Origin: Cycas panzhihuaensis
Lineage: Eukaryota; Cycadophyta
Assembly (NCBI GenBank): GCA_023213395.1
Contig: CM041465.1
Location: forward strand, 122,023,741 to 122,087,740
DNA length: 64,000 nucleotides
Reading direction: 5' to 3'
Part shown: in pieces, positions 1 to 10,278 of the stretch
Layout: each line of letters opens with the position of its first letter
Numbering within the stretch: position 1 is the first letter of the stretch
Translations under genes and position numbers: made by a program
Notes under the pieces: model-generated
What the model saw: only the letters and a program-made list of their open reading frames with translations
Database searches by the model: none
Told to the model about the DNA's origin: nothing

Positions 1-765
1 CCCTCCAAATGCTTCTCCAAGGATGCTTCCCAAGTCAAGTCTCTAAGAACCACCTCTCCAACCTGTAGTAGGTCTCAATTTATAGAAATAAACCAAAATT
101 GCATGTTTAACAAGTGGCAATCATGCAAGTATAACCACTAACCACCAGAATGCATGTTGTCCAAGTGGCCTTCATGCAATTCTTAAAAAGTTGTAGCTTG
201 TAATAGATCTTAACGTACTCTAATTTGGCTCAAATTTGGTACACATATAGGAACACATGTCCCCTCAGCTTCCTCAAATTTTTAGCTTATTTGGATATCA
301 TTTGGATGCATTTTTATTCATTTAATAATAATATATATTTGCTATTTTTCTGCTGTCCAAGTGGCCTTCATGCAATTCTTAAAAGTTGCAGCTTGTAACT
401 GACCTTAACAGACTCCAATTCAGCTAAAATTTGGTACACATATAGGAATAATGTCTCCTCCTCTTCCTCAAAATTTTAGCTCATTTGGATGTCATTTGGC
501 CATATTTCTATTCATATAATGATAATATATATTTTCTATTTTTTCTGCTAGCTGTGGGATTAATTTTATGAAAAAACAAGGCTTGAACTCTAATCAAATG
601 ATATTTTCTGAACCCCACCTTTTGTAAGCATCTAGTGGGATGTGTCTTCTCCCTTTACACAAAATTTCATATAATTTTGATATCATTTGGCCATATCTCT
701 TTCAGTTATACTAATGCCTAGAATTTTCTGCATCCTGTAAACATATGGTAGATCCTCCTGGATCA
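1..765 (-). repeat. 3' LTR of element M (partial)
   Basis: This matches 5684-6449 almost base for base. Read on the minus strand it begins TGATCC at 765, directly after a purine-rich tract. The far end is cut by the window edge. The LTR carries an internal two-copy tandem repeat, listed separately. Confidence 0.95.
158..550. repeat. 196-bp internal tandem duplication in the 3' LTR of M
   Basis: The motif ccaagtggccttcatgcaat starts at 161 and again at 357, a spacing of 196 bp. The following sequence (ttggtacacatatagga, tcatttggat, aataatatatatt) repeats in the same order. The copies differ from each other more than the two LTRs do, so the duplication predates insertion. Confidence 0.85.
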
Positions 766-784
766 TGGCTCCCCCTTCCTTGGA
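766..784 (-). other. Polypurine tract of element M
   Basis: On the minus strand the run AAGGAAGGGGGAGCCA sits immediately before the TGATCC start of the 3' LTR. This is where plus-strand DNA synthesis would be primed. Confidence 0.8.
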
Positions 785-789
785 AAATA

Positions 790-2110
790 GCCAAATCCTG
801 TTTAGCTTAGAATTGGAGATGGGGGAAGTGTTGTTCTCCTTGTTGCCTACTAAACCACTTGGCCTTACTAGGTAATTACCCTACTACTCCAATCCTGAAA
901 TATTCATGTGTCTTATGTCTTGTTTTGGTAGATTTTCTCTCCAAGATACAATCTTCCTTGAGAGGCTCCTCACTTTCCAAATACAAATCATCAACTAAAG
1001 GTAAAGTGAACTGGTCCTGTTCCTCATCTAGCATGGAGGGCTCAAAGAGTTTTAAGTATTCAACATTTACTACTGAATATATTTGTATATAAGGTGGAAG
1101 ATCAAGTTGGAAAGCATTGCAACCTACTTTTCTCAAAATCTTGAATGGTCCATACCTTATAGGTTTAAGTTTCTTGCCTTCTCCTTTTAACCTCTCCTTG
1201 CTCAAGTATAACCATACTAAATCTCCTTTTTGAAAAGTACACTCTTGCCTATGCTTGTCATGTCTTTCCTTGTACTTTTATTGAGTCTTTAGAAGTTGAT
1301 CATGTACTTCTTTGTGGACTCTCTAGATCTTCTCCAAGTATCTTAAAGCCTTGTCATGCTCCTCCTTCTCTTTGACGGATCCTTCCTTAGCTTGCATGGA
1401 AAACTCTAAGTCAAATGGACTTTGAGGTAAGTATCCCAAACAAACTTCAAAAGGTGCTTTAGAGTGTGATGCATGCATTGCTCTATTAAAAGCAAATTGT
1501 AGAAAAGCCAATGATTCATCCCAAGTCTTTGGATGCTTAGAATTGTATCCCCTCAATAGATGTACCAAAGTTTTGTTTACTACTTCGGCTTGTCCATCTA
1601 TTTGAGGATGGAAACTTGTACTCCTCTTCAATTTGGTATCCATCATCTCCCATAGTGACTTCCAAAATGATGAAAGGAATCGAGTGTCCCGATCTGAAAT
1701 GATGGAAGAAGGCAAGCCAAAATTCTTCCATACATGCTCGAAGAATAATTCAGCTACTCATGTACCTGTGATTGTCTTCTTATAAGGTATTAGACATATC
1801 ATTTTACTAAACCTATCTACAACAACAAAGAGATAATCATGTCCCTTCCTAGTCATGGGAAGTCCCCTAAAAATCAATGGAGATACTTTCCCAAGGCCTA
1901 GTGGGAATAGGAAGTGGTGTATACAATCCTAATTTTCTAGAAGAAGGCTTAGAAGTATTACACATTACACATCCTTTTACATATTTTTTTACATCATTTT
2001 ATATTTTTGGCCATACAACATATCTTCTCAAATTTTCTAAAGTCTTCTTTATACTAAAGTGAGCAACTACTTTAGAAGTATGGGCTTCTCTAAGCCACTT
2101 GATCTTGTCT
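790..2110 (-). pseudogene. Integrase with C-terminal chromodomain-like region, element M
   Basis: The order in the minus direction is as follows. A zinc-binding N-terminal part has a His pair (EAHTSKVVAH) and the Cys pair CVMC. The catalytic core has its first Asp in ISIDF, the second in ISDRDTRF and the Glu in DGQAEVVN, so all three DDE residues can be seen. A GPY/F-type module follows (RYGPFKILRKVG), then a chromodomain-like tail (residues like ILERKSTKTRHKTHEYF). A stop with a local frame change follows the first Asp near 1880, and an in-frame TAA at 876-878 cuts the chromodomain. The enzyme would insert the cDNA, and chromodomains of this group bind modified histones. This copy cannot make the whole protein. 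Confidence 0.88.
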
Positions 2111-2299
2111 CCTTTTGATGGAACATAGAGCTCTCCCCTTTGAAAAGTAAACCATCCTTCCAAGCAAGTTGGGAAGGTCTTCCTTTCGCTAGGTTCTCTA
2201 ATTCTTCCTTCAAAGCTTCATCTTCATGGTACAAGTCTTTGTACTCTTCATGATGCATTGGTTCCACCTGCAAACTCATAAGAGAACTACAAACAAAAG

Positions 2300-2970
2300 T
2301 AGAAGAAGAAGTGGAACAAGGTGGTCTAGATAAAATATCGAATTTTGTTATTAGATCCCTTTTTGTACTTAATTACAATATTGAATTGTTGTAAATAACT
2401 CATCCACTTCATATGTCTTGCTTGTTGTAATTTACTTTGAGTTTGTAAAAATTGGAGAGGCTTATGATCGGTATGAACTACAACCTCTTTTCCGAGCAAG
2501 TATGACCTCTAATACTTGCATGCTTGATGAAGTGCGAACATTTCTCAATCATATGTTGGGTAGTTCTTCACTTGAGGGGTGAAGACTTCTGAATGGTAGG
2601 TAATAGGCTTCCCATCTTGAATAAGGACAGCTCCCATCGCATTTCCACTTGCATCAGGTTCTACTTCAAAAGGCCTTTACAAATTTGGCATTGCCAAAAC
2701 TGGTGCTTCACAAATTTTCTTCTTTAAAAGAAGAAAAGCTTCTTCCTCCTTGGAACCCCAAGTAAACTTTCTACTAGATTTTGTCAATCCATGTAGAGGT
2801 GCTGCAACTTGTGAGAAATGAAGAATAAACTTTCTCAAGTATTAACAAGATCCTAAAAAACTTCTCACCTCTGTGATGTTTGTTGGCCTCGGCCATTTGA
2901 GGATGGCTTAAGTCTTGAGTGGATCAATACTCAACTTTCCTCCTCCAACCACAAAGCCTAAGAAGATCAA
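2300..2970 (-). pseudogene. RNase H domain, element M
   Basis: The minus-strand translation shows the gypsy RNase H signature: an Asp in a PDASGNAMGAVL-like strand, the HTDHKPLQFLQ motif, and a QARHMKWM-like segment near the end. RNase H degrades the RNA template during reverse transcription. At least two in-frame stops interrupt it, near 2545 (TGA after a Tyr-Asp pair) and near 2510 (TAG). It lies between RT and integrase as expected. Confidence 0.8.
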
Positions 2971-3066
2971 GTTCTCCTTGCCAAATTCACACTTCTTCAC
3001 ATTAAGCTTCAAATGATGCTTAGCCATAGTCTTTAAAACTTCTTCTATGTGCTGCAAATGTTCCTC

Positions 3067-3963
3067 CTATGTGTTGCTAAAAATCAAAATGTCATCAAGA
3101 TAGACAACAACAAAATTTTCCAAGTAAGGCCTTAACATTTCATTCATTAGCCTCATGAATGTTGCAGGAGCATTACACAATCCAAAAGGCATAACCATCC
3201 ATTCAAAGAGTCCTTGCTTTGTTTTGAAGGCCGTCTTCCATGTGTCCTTCTCCTTGACCCTAACTTGGTGATAACCGCTTTTCAAATCCAATTTAGTGAA
3301 ATAACAAGCATGCTGAATTTGATCAAGCAAATCATCTATGTGAGGCAAAGGGTAACGATTTTTAATTGTAATTTTATTCAAAGCACGAAAATCTATACAT
3401 ATTCTCCATCCTCTATCCTTCTTAGGCACCAAGACAATTGGTGACCCACAAGGTGAACATGAAGGTCTTATGACCCCTTAATCAAGCAACTCCTCAACTT
3501 GCCTCTTTATCTCATTATTCTCTACAATGGAGTGCCTATACAAAGCAACATTAGGTAATGGTGCATCTCCTACAAGAGTGATTTCATGCTCTATCTTTCT
3601 CTTTGGTGGAAGCCCATCAACATGTTGAAATAGAATATCATACCTTCTCTTTAACTCCTCAATTTGTTGCATTTGTTTAGGTGATATAAGAAGAGTGTGA
3701 GTAGAAGGACCTTCTTCATCTCTTGGCTCTTCTTTTCTCCTTACCATTAAGATGACGAATTTACCACATGCATTGATCATCCTTTTTGCTTGAGTAGATG
3801 AAATTAATGCTATCTTATCCAAGTGCTTCTTTGTGGCCTTTATGATGAAGCCCTTGTTATCCTTCATCAATCGATACTTTCTCTCCCTTCGATAGAAGAG
3901 TGCATCTCGATCCCATAAGTAGGGACTTCCAAGTACAACATGGCATACATCCAGTGGCACCAC
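3067..3963 (-). pseudogene. Reverse transcriptase with protease-RT linker, element M
   Basis: Positions 3963-3481 encode the linker after the protease, including a VVLGSPYLWDRDALFYRR stretch. After a TAA stop at 3478-3480 the same frame continues into the RT palm and fingers: [11 protein letters not shown], then the catalytic YLDDILIFS near 3090, then a TAG at 3067-3069. The YLDD motif is intact. Gag, linker and RT are all in one frame, so nonsense changes rather than indels separate them. The two stops fit lost glutamine codons (CAA and CAG). Confidence 0.9.
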
Positions 3964-4029
3964 ATCACATATTACTTCATCAATAAAATCATTAGTGATG
4001 GAAAATTTAAGTGTACATTGCTTTGATAT

Positions 4030-5355
4030 TTACATTTCCACATCTTTATGGATCCAACCAAGAGGATATGGGTGAGGGTGAGGAGTAGTTACCAACCCAA
4101 TGCTCTTTACCAAACTTTCTGAGATCAAATTCTTTTGGCTCCCTGGATCTATAATGGCACCAATCATACTATTTCCTACTTGAAGCTTCAAGTGAAATAG
4201 TTCCTCCATTGTAGCATCATCTTCATAATTTGTAAGTAGAGTAACCTTCTCTTCTTCTCCTTCACTTTGAATCTCCACCTCAGAAAGTAGTGCTTTCCCT
4301 TTTTCCTTCTTTCTTAATTCCATATCCTTGATATGCTTTGGCTTTAGTTCTGGATGCAACTTCCAACACTTTGCTGTAATATGACCACTAATATCACAAT
4401 GGTCACAATAGTTAGAACTTTTAACAAAATTAGTTCTTTTCTTCTTTCCTTCTTGCCTTTTTGATGAGTGCAATTTAGGATTCTTTTCATACTTATTATA
4501 AGTAAAAGTAGAATCTTTAGACATGAATGTAGATTTCTTACTTTTACTTTCTATCGCCATAGCCATCCTACTTGCTTCTCCAATGGATTGAACCTTAAAA
4601 AGCCTTAGTTCCTTCCTTATGTACTCGTGTAATCCTCTAATGAATTTCATAAGAGTGACATGTTTATCTATATTAATACCAAGTAGCATGCCATGCCTAA
4701 AAAATAAAGAAGTATAGTCTTGGACACTTACACCTCTCCCTTGGCGTAAATATTGCCAAGTGACCCATTGGTCTTCCTCATGAACTATGGGGTAGAATTG
4801 CTTCTTTATTATTTTCTTAAAATCCCTCCATGAAAAAGAAGATACATCATGAGTCTTCAAATATGCATTCCACCATGTCAATGCATGTTTACACAACTTG
4901 AGCCTAGCAAATGAAAGCTTTTGAGCATTACTATAAGCATAAATTGTGAAGTAGGTTTCAAGTTGATCCAACCAATGGTCCAACTTTTCAGCATTTACCT
5001 CTCCATCATAAGTTGGAATCTCCAACTTTGCCTCCACCTTGAAGGGTTGATGAGATGAAGTACCCTTACTTTCTTCAAAAGAGTGCTTTAAGGTCTCCTC
5101 CTCTTCCTCTTTATGGTCATGGTTATATGTGGATCCTCCTTCAAATTCCTTCTCTTTGCCTTTTCCTTTGACTAGAGGTAGAAGGTGGGTCATCATTTGC
5201 ATCAAGGCTTCTACATTCTTCTCAAGCTTTTCAAATCTAATTTCTCCATCTTCTTTTTCAGCCATGGTGCTTGGATTATTTCTTTGTCTTCTTGGTGATT
5301 GCAATACAAGAAAGTCTTCACCTTTCTCTTTGTATCCTTTCCTTGTTTGTACCAT
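4030..5355 (-). CDS. Gag plus start of protease, element M (441 aa open frame)
   Basis: This is the longest intact non-repeat frame in the window. The ATG at 5355 lies about 26 bp after the PBS, which supports this start. Residues about 110-270 form the retrotransposon gag core (LEIPTYDGEVNAEKLDHWL onward). A CX2CX4HX4C zinc knuckle (CDHCDISGHITAKC, residues about 317-330, positions 4366-4407) would bind RNA. Near residue 403 a retropepsin-like active site begins, but it reads DPGS instead of the usual DSGS or DTGS. A TAA at 4030-4032 ends the frame inside the protease. The gag part could still be translated; the protease is probably inactive. Confidence 0.88.
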   Translation of the reverse strand: MVQTRKGYKEKGEDFLVLQSPRRQRNNPSTMAEKEDGEIRFEKLEKNVEALMQMMTHLLPLVKGKGKEKEFEGGSTYNHDHKEEEEETLKHSFEESKGTSSHQPFKVEAKLEIPTYDGEVNAEKLDHWLDQLETYFTIYAYSNAQKLSFARLKLCKHALTWWNAYLKTHDVSSFSWRDFKKIIKKQFYPIVHEEDQWVTWQYLRQGRGVSVQDYTSLFFRHGMLLGINIDKHVTLMKFIRGLHEYIRKELRLFKVQSIGEASRMAMAIESKSKKSTFMSKDSTFTYNKYEKNPKLHSSKRQEGKKKRTNFVKSSNYCDHCDISGHITAKCWKLHPELKPKHIKDMELRKKEKGKALLSEVEIQSEGEEEKVTLLTNYEDDATMEELFHLKLQVGNSMIGAIIDPGSQKNLISESLVKSIGLVTTPHPHPYPLGWIHKDVEM

Positions 5356-5380
5356 TCAAGTCCCTACAACAAAGATCAGA

Positions 5381-5393
5381 GGCTCTGATACCA
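5381..5393 (-). other. Primer-binding site (tRNA-Met type), element M
   Basis: The minus strand reads TGGTATCAGAGCC, matching the 3' end of plant initiator tRNA-Met. Five bases separate it from the CA end of the 5' LTR at 5399. Confidence 0.93.
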
Positions 5394-5398
5394 AAATA

Positions 5399-6449
5399 TG
5401 ATCCCAAAAGAGCTTAGTTGGTGAAGAAACAATTATCAACCTTTCCTCCTTGAGATCCTGGGAGTTAGTGTAGAAAGCTCAATAACATCAAAGCAGCAAT
5501 GAGCCCATGAAAGGAAAATTCTACACCAAATCATTTATTCTTGACATTGATCTAAAAGTATGAGGAGTAATACTTTTATTAAACCATGAAAATCTCCATT
5601 TAATGGTGGAGAAATCAACTAGCAAAAGAATGGTAAAATTTCAAGGAATAAATGTAACAATTATACCATAAGGGGGACTCAAACCCTCCAAATGCTTCTC
5701 CAAGGATGCTTCCCAAGTCAAGTCTCCAAGAACCACCTCTCCAACCTGTAGTAGGTCTCAATTTATAGAAAGAAACCAAAATTGCATGTTTAACAAGTGG
5801 CAATCATGCAAGTATAACCACTAACCACCAGAATGCATGTTGTCTAAGTGGCCTTCATGCAATTCTTAAAAAGTTGTAGCTTGTAATAGATCTTAACATA
5901 CTCCAATTTGGCTCACATTTGTTACATGTATAGGAACACATGTCCCCTCAACTTCCTCAAATTTTTAGCTCATTTGGATGTCATTTGGCTGCATTTTTAT
6001 TCATTTAATAATAATATATATTTGTTATTTTTCTGTTGTCCAAGTGGCCTTCATGCAATTCTTAAAAGTTGTGGTTTGTAACTGACCTTAACAGACTCCA
6101 ATTCATTTCAAATTTGGTACACGTATAGGAACACATGTATTCTCTGCTTCCTCAAAATTTTAGCTCATTTGGATGTCATTTGGCCATATTTCGATTCATA
6201 TAATTATAATATATATTTTCTATTTTTTCTGCTAGCTGTGGGATTAATTTTATGAAAAAGTAAGGCTTGAACTCTAATCAAATGATATTTTCTGAACCCC
6301 ACCTTTTGTAAACATCTAGTGGGATGTGTCTTCTCCCTTTACACAAAATTTCATATAATTTTGATACCATTTGGCCATATCTCTTTCAGTTATACCAATG
6401 CCTAGAATTTTCTGCATCCTGTAAACATATGGTAGATCCTCCTAGATCA
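5399..6449 (-). repeat. 5' LTR of element M (1,051 bp)
   Basis: The minus strand starts TGATC at 6449 and ends GATCA at 5399, giving short inverted ends. Positions 5684-6449 match 1-765. The 196-bp internal tandem repeat is present here too, with units starting at 5844 and 6040. The LTR would supply promoter and polyadenylation signals; I did not place these securely. Confidence 0.94.
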
Positions 6450-7700
6450 GTAATAGAGAAAGATAATGTTGCCTACTTTTTTAAACTCTATGCTACTATT
6501 TATAAACCAAAACTAAATGTATAATCTAAAGTAGATTACCTACCATCTATAAAAACTACCTAGTCTAAGTTATAACCAATCAACATATAATCCCTTAATG
6601 ACCTATGATGTAAACCATACCTAATAGCACCTTTGAGATATCTAAGAATCCTTTTAGATTCTTTCTAATATTTTACCTCAGGCTCATTTATAAACTTGAA
6701 AACTACATTGACTACATACATAATATTTGGTTGAATTGAAATCAAGTAAATAAGGCTCCCAATAAAGTACCTGTAAAGTGTAAGATTAACTGATTCAAAC
6801 TCCTCAAACTTGGATAATTTTAACCCAACTTCTATTGGTGTTACAAGTGCCTTCTAATTGTCCATGTTAAATTTATTTAACATATCTAATATGTATTTCC
6901 TTTGTAACACAAATATCCATTTTTCATCCTACCATACGTTAATGCCTAAGAAATAATGCATAAGTCCCAAGGCTATTATTTCAAACTCTTTATGCATATC
7001 TTCCTTAAACTTTTAAGATAAGTAATCATAATTCCCAATATATACTAGGTTATCAATAAGCCTATAATCAATATTGATCTTTCTTCCAATATTATATATA
7101 AATTAGAGTTTGATTAGCTCCTTAGGAATTCTTTATCCTTAAAGTATTTATCAATCCTAAAGTACCATGCTTTAGGTGCTTGTTTGAGTCCATACAAGAC
7201 CTTTTTGAGTTTATAGACCTTGTCTTCCTTTCTCTTAACTTCTAAACCCTTGGGTTATTAGACATAGATCTCTTCATCTATATATCCATTCAAGAAGGAA
7301 CTCTTTACATCTATTTGATGGACTATCCAACCCTGTTGTGTAACTAAGGTCATGATTAATCTAACTATTTCTAACCTTATAATAGGTGTGACTATTTCAT
7401 TATAGTTTATATCTTTAAATTGATCATAGCAATTTACAACTAATCATGCCTTATATTTATCAATAGAACCATCTAACTTATACTTGATCTTGTACACCAA
7501 TTTTATCCCAATGGCATTCTTTCTAGGTGGTAAATCAACTAACTCCCGTATGTCATTCTTCACTACAGCATTGCATTTTATCTTCATTGCATCTTTCCAT
7601 TCAACTTGGTTACTTGCTTCTTCAAAGTTTTGAGGCTCATTTGACTCTATAACTTGAGTAATTAGTATAAAGTTTACCTTTTGAGATCTTGTTGTTCTTC
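6450..7700 (-). pseudogene. Copia reverse transcriptase and partial RNase H, element A
   Basis: The minus-strand translation gives a copia RT start (VHQIDVKSSFLNGYIDEEIYV-like, near 7300) and [13 protein letters not shown] (near 7180). The YFLGI segment is near 6950 and ILRYLKGA is near 6640. The catalytic YVDD site is eroded to a form ending I-D-N near 7040. Stops occur throughout. At 6450-6540 the RNase H part lines up with positions near 24,950-25,030 of element CB, which shows where M inserted. Confidence 0.82.
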
Positions 7701-9000
7701 TCTCAAAGTTTATATCTAAAATATTTTAAAGGTTATGACCCCTTTATAACCATTCTAGAACCTTTTAACTTGAAGTAGATGGTCCTACTTCACTTATACT
7801 AGGTACATTTATACCACTTGACTTAGAGTCTACTTTAATTATAATACTTTTGTCTCTGTTCTTTTTAATAACTTTCTCTTAATAGAATTCATCTTCCTTG
7901 AAGATTATATCCATGTTCATGATAATTCTTTTACCCTTAAGGTCATATAATGTATAGGATCTTGATGAGTCACTATATCTTATAAATGTATACTTAGTGC
8001 TTTTGTCATTCAAAATTTTCTTTTTTTATTATAGAATATATGCATAAGCTATGTATCCAAAAACTCTTAAAGTATTTGATGCTTGGTTTATGACTTATTC
8101 AAGTTTCCTTAGGTGTAACCCATCTCACTACCTTAGTTATGCATTTGCTCAATAAATAAATAATTATATTTATAGCTTCTACCCAATACTCATTACCAAG
8201 ATGCTTATCCTTAAACATGCTCCTAATTATCTTAATAATAATCATATTTTTTCTTCCATCTATCTTATTTTATTGAGGGGTGTAGGGATTAGTAAGTTAC
8301 TTTCTTATCTTAAAGTATTTGTAAGAGTCCTTAAATTTATTTGAAATGAATTCTCTTCTATTATCTGATCAAAGGGTTAATATCTTATACCTACTATGCC
8401 TTTCAATTATGATTTTGAAATCAATAAAACATTAAAGTCTAAATGACTTAAACTTGAGAAGATAAACCTAAGTTATTCTTATAAAATCATCAATAAAAGT
8501 TATGATGTACTTAGCTCCTCCAAGTAAAAGTGCATCCATTGGTCCATATAGATCCATGTGCACTAGTTGAAGAGGCTTATTTACCCTATAAATATCATTA
8601 AGTAATCCTTCCCTTTGCTACGTACCTAGTATACAATCTTCATATACTTCTCTACCAAGTTCACTATTAGGTAGACCAACCACCATTTCTATATTTTTTA
8701 TTAATGTTAAGCTATTATAATTCACATGGCCAAGTTTTTTATGCTAAGTATCACTATCCATATAAATTGATAACTTTAAGGCATAATAGTCAGTTAGGGG
8801 AATGACTAGTTTAAAAAATTAATCACTAGTCATTTGACCCTTAGCAACTATTACCTTATTTATTAACTTGTCCTTAATGGTGCACTCACCAATATCAAAA
8901 ATAACTTTATACTTTTGCTATATTATTTATTCCATTGATAAAAAGTTTTTCTTAAGTATAGAAATATGAAGTACATCATTGATACATTTAGTTTCTCTAA
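7701..9000 (-). pseudogene. Copia integrase, element A
   Basis: The minus-strand translation shows a pre-integrase KKLGHVNY segment near 8740 and then VHMDLYGPMDALLLGGAKY, which carries the first catalytic Asp. Next come the YTPQ segment and the C-terminal YFRVFGYIAYA segment near 8060. Numerous stops make it non-functional. Integrase lies before RT, the order that defines copia elements. Confidence 0.8.
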
Positions 9001-9330
9001 AATCTTTTTGGATGGCTATATTTTCTTTACCAAATACAACTTAAACAGTATTATCTCCAAATATAATTTTATTTCTTTTAGTGTTGTGTGATTCCTTGAA
9101 CCGTTCCTTTGTATATGTCATATGAGTAGACCAACCTAAATCAATGTACCAACCATCTTCCTCTTTATTAGCTATTAGATTTAATAAGAAGAGTCTCTCA
9201 TTCTCCTTTAGTTATTCAACTATTATATTAGTTTCTCCTCTTTGTATGTTAGACCTTTTCGTGAAACAGTTTATTTCTAAGCACTTACTTATGTGATAAT
9301 AGGAACATTACATTGTTCCTCTACCTCTAG
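9001..9330 (-). pseudogene. Copia protease and zinc-knuckle remnant, element A
   Basis: On the minus strand, GWYIDLGWSTHM near 9130 is the copia aspartic protease site, with the Asp kept but the usual D-S-G spacing residues altered. Near 9290 a CX2CX4HX4C-like knuckle has lost its second Cys (now Tyr) and its His. Confidence 0.65.
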
Positions 9331-9589
9331 GACTCTTTTTCCTTGATTCTTTCCCCTTATACTTATCCTCTACCTATTACTTAAGGTCTAAAAACTTGTT
9401 TTTGTCCTTGTTTAAATTGGCCTTGAAAGTATTGTCTTTGTTTTTAATCTTGCCCTTGATAGAATTAACTTAAACCTTAATAGAATTATCCTTGATCTTG
9501 ATAGAATTATCCTTGACCTTATCCTTGATAAGGTTGTCCTTATCCTTGACAAAATTATCTTGGTTTCTAAAGTTTTATCCTCTTCCTCT

Positions 9590-10278
9590 AAGAGATTATC
9601 CTCTTCTCTTAAAACTTTGGCCTTTAAAAGTTGGCCTAATCTTTACCTTAGTAGAAAATTCATGTTTTAATGACTCACTACCATTTTTTTTCTCTTGAAT
9701 TATAATTAACATTGTACTAAATTGATTAATCTTGAGTGTAGTTAGGCCTTTAGAGACATTAATTCTTATTACTAAAATTTTAAACCTTTTGATATCACTA
9801 ACACACCGTAAGATCTTTTCTACTAGATTTTGTTTATTAATGACTTCATCTAAGGCCCTCATTTGATTGACTAGGTAATATACCTTAGTTATGAAGTCAT
9901 TTATCCTTTCATTGTCATTCCTCCTATAGTTTTCTAATTTACTACCTAGTGTTTAAAGTTTTAATGCAAAAATTCCTTTATAGGTGGTCTTCAAACTATT
10001 TTATACCTCCTTTGATATAGTTACCTCATTGAATCTTAAGAAGATATGGTCCTTTAATACATAGAAGATGAATTCAAGGCTTCATTATCCCTTTTTTCAT
10101 TCTCCCTGTAGGTCTTTTTTTGATCTTTAGTAGCATTAGGATCAAATGCTCCATACCCAATCTCAATTAAGTCCCACATATCTTTCGATATAATAATAAG
10201 TTTTATCTTATAACTTCCATTTAAGAAATTAGTACTATCAAATTTAGGTACCATTGTATTACTTATACTAGAGGCCAT
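9590..10278 (-). pseudogene. Copia gag, element A
   Basis: The start ATG is at 10278, with the N-terminal motif MASSISNTMVPKFDSTNF, typical of copia gag proteins that begin with a short conserved stretch before the UBN2-type core. The frame breaks near 10,054 and gag-like sequence resumes at 9862-9596 (MRALDEVINKQN, then a basic tail). The CB copy starts the same way at 41,262. Confidence 0.75.

Larger units (their letters stand above)
1..6449 (-). mobile_element. Ty3/gypsy chromovirus-like LTR retrotransposon 'M', interrupted copy
   Basis: Order on the minus strand is 5' LTR (5399-6449), tRNA-Met PBS, gag, protease, reverse transcriptase, RNase H, integrase, chromodomain-like tail, polypurine tract and 3' LTR. 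The 3' LTR runs off the left edge and lacks about 286 bp. Gag, protease and RT lie in one frame broken only by stop codons, so the family probably uses a single gag-pol frame. The two LTRs differ at roughly 36 of 765 aligned positions by eye, about 5%, which makes this the youngest insertion in the window. It lies inside copia element A, whose RNase H region resumes at 6450. The candidate target duplication gtaat (6450-6454) cannot be checked because the left copy is outside the window. Confidence 0.93.

Noticed and set aside
3214-3444. Plus-strand 76-aa frame opposite the RT of M, and similar shadow frames at 5129-5401, 51,480-51,695 and 50,959-51,261
   Set aside because: They overlap recognised pol or gag frames on the other strand or in another phase and have no domain.
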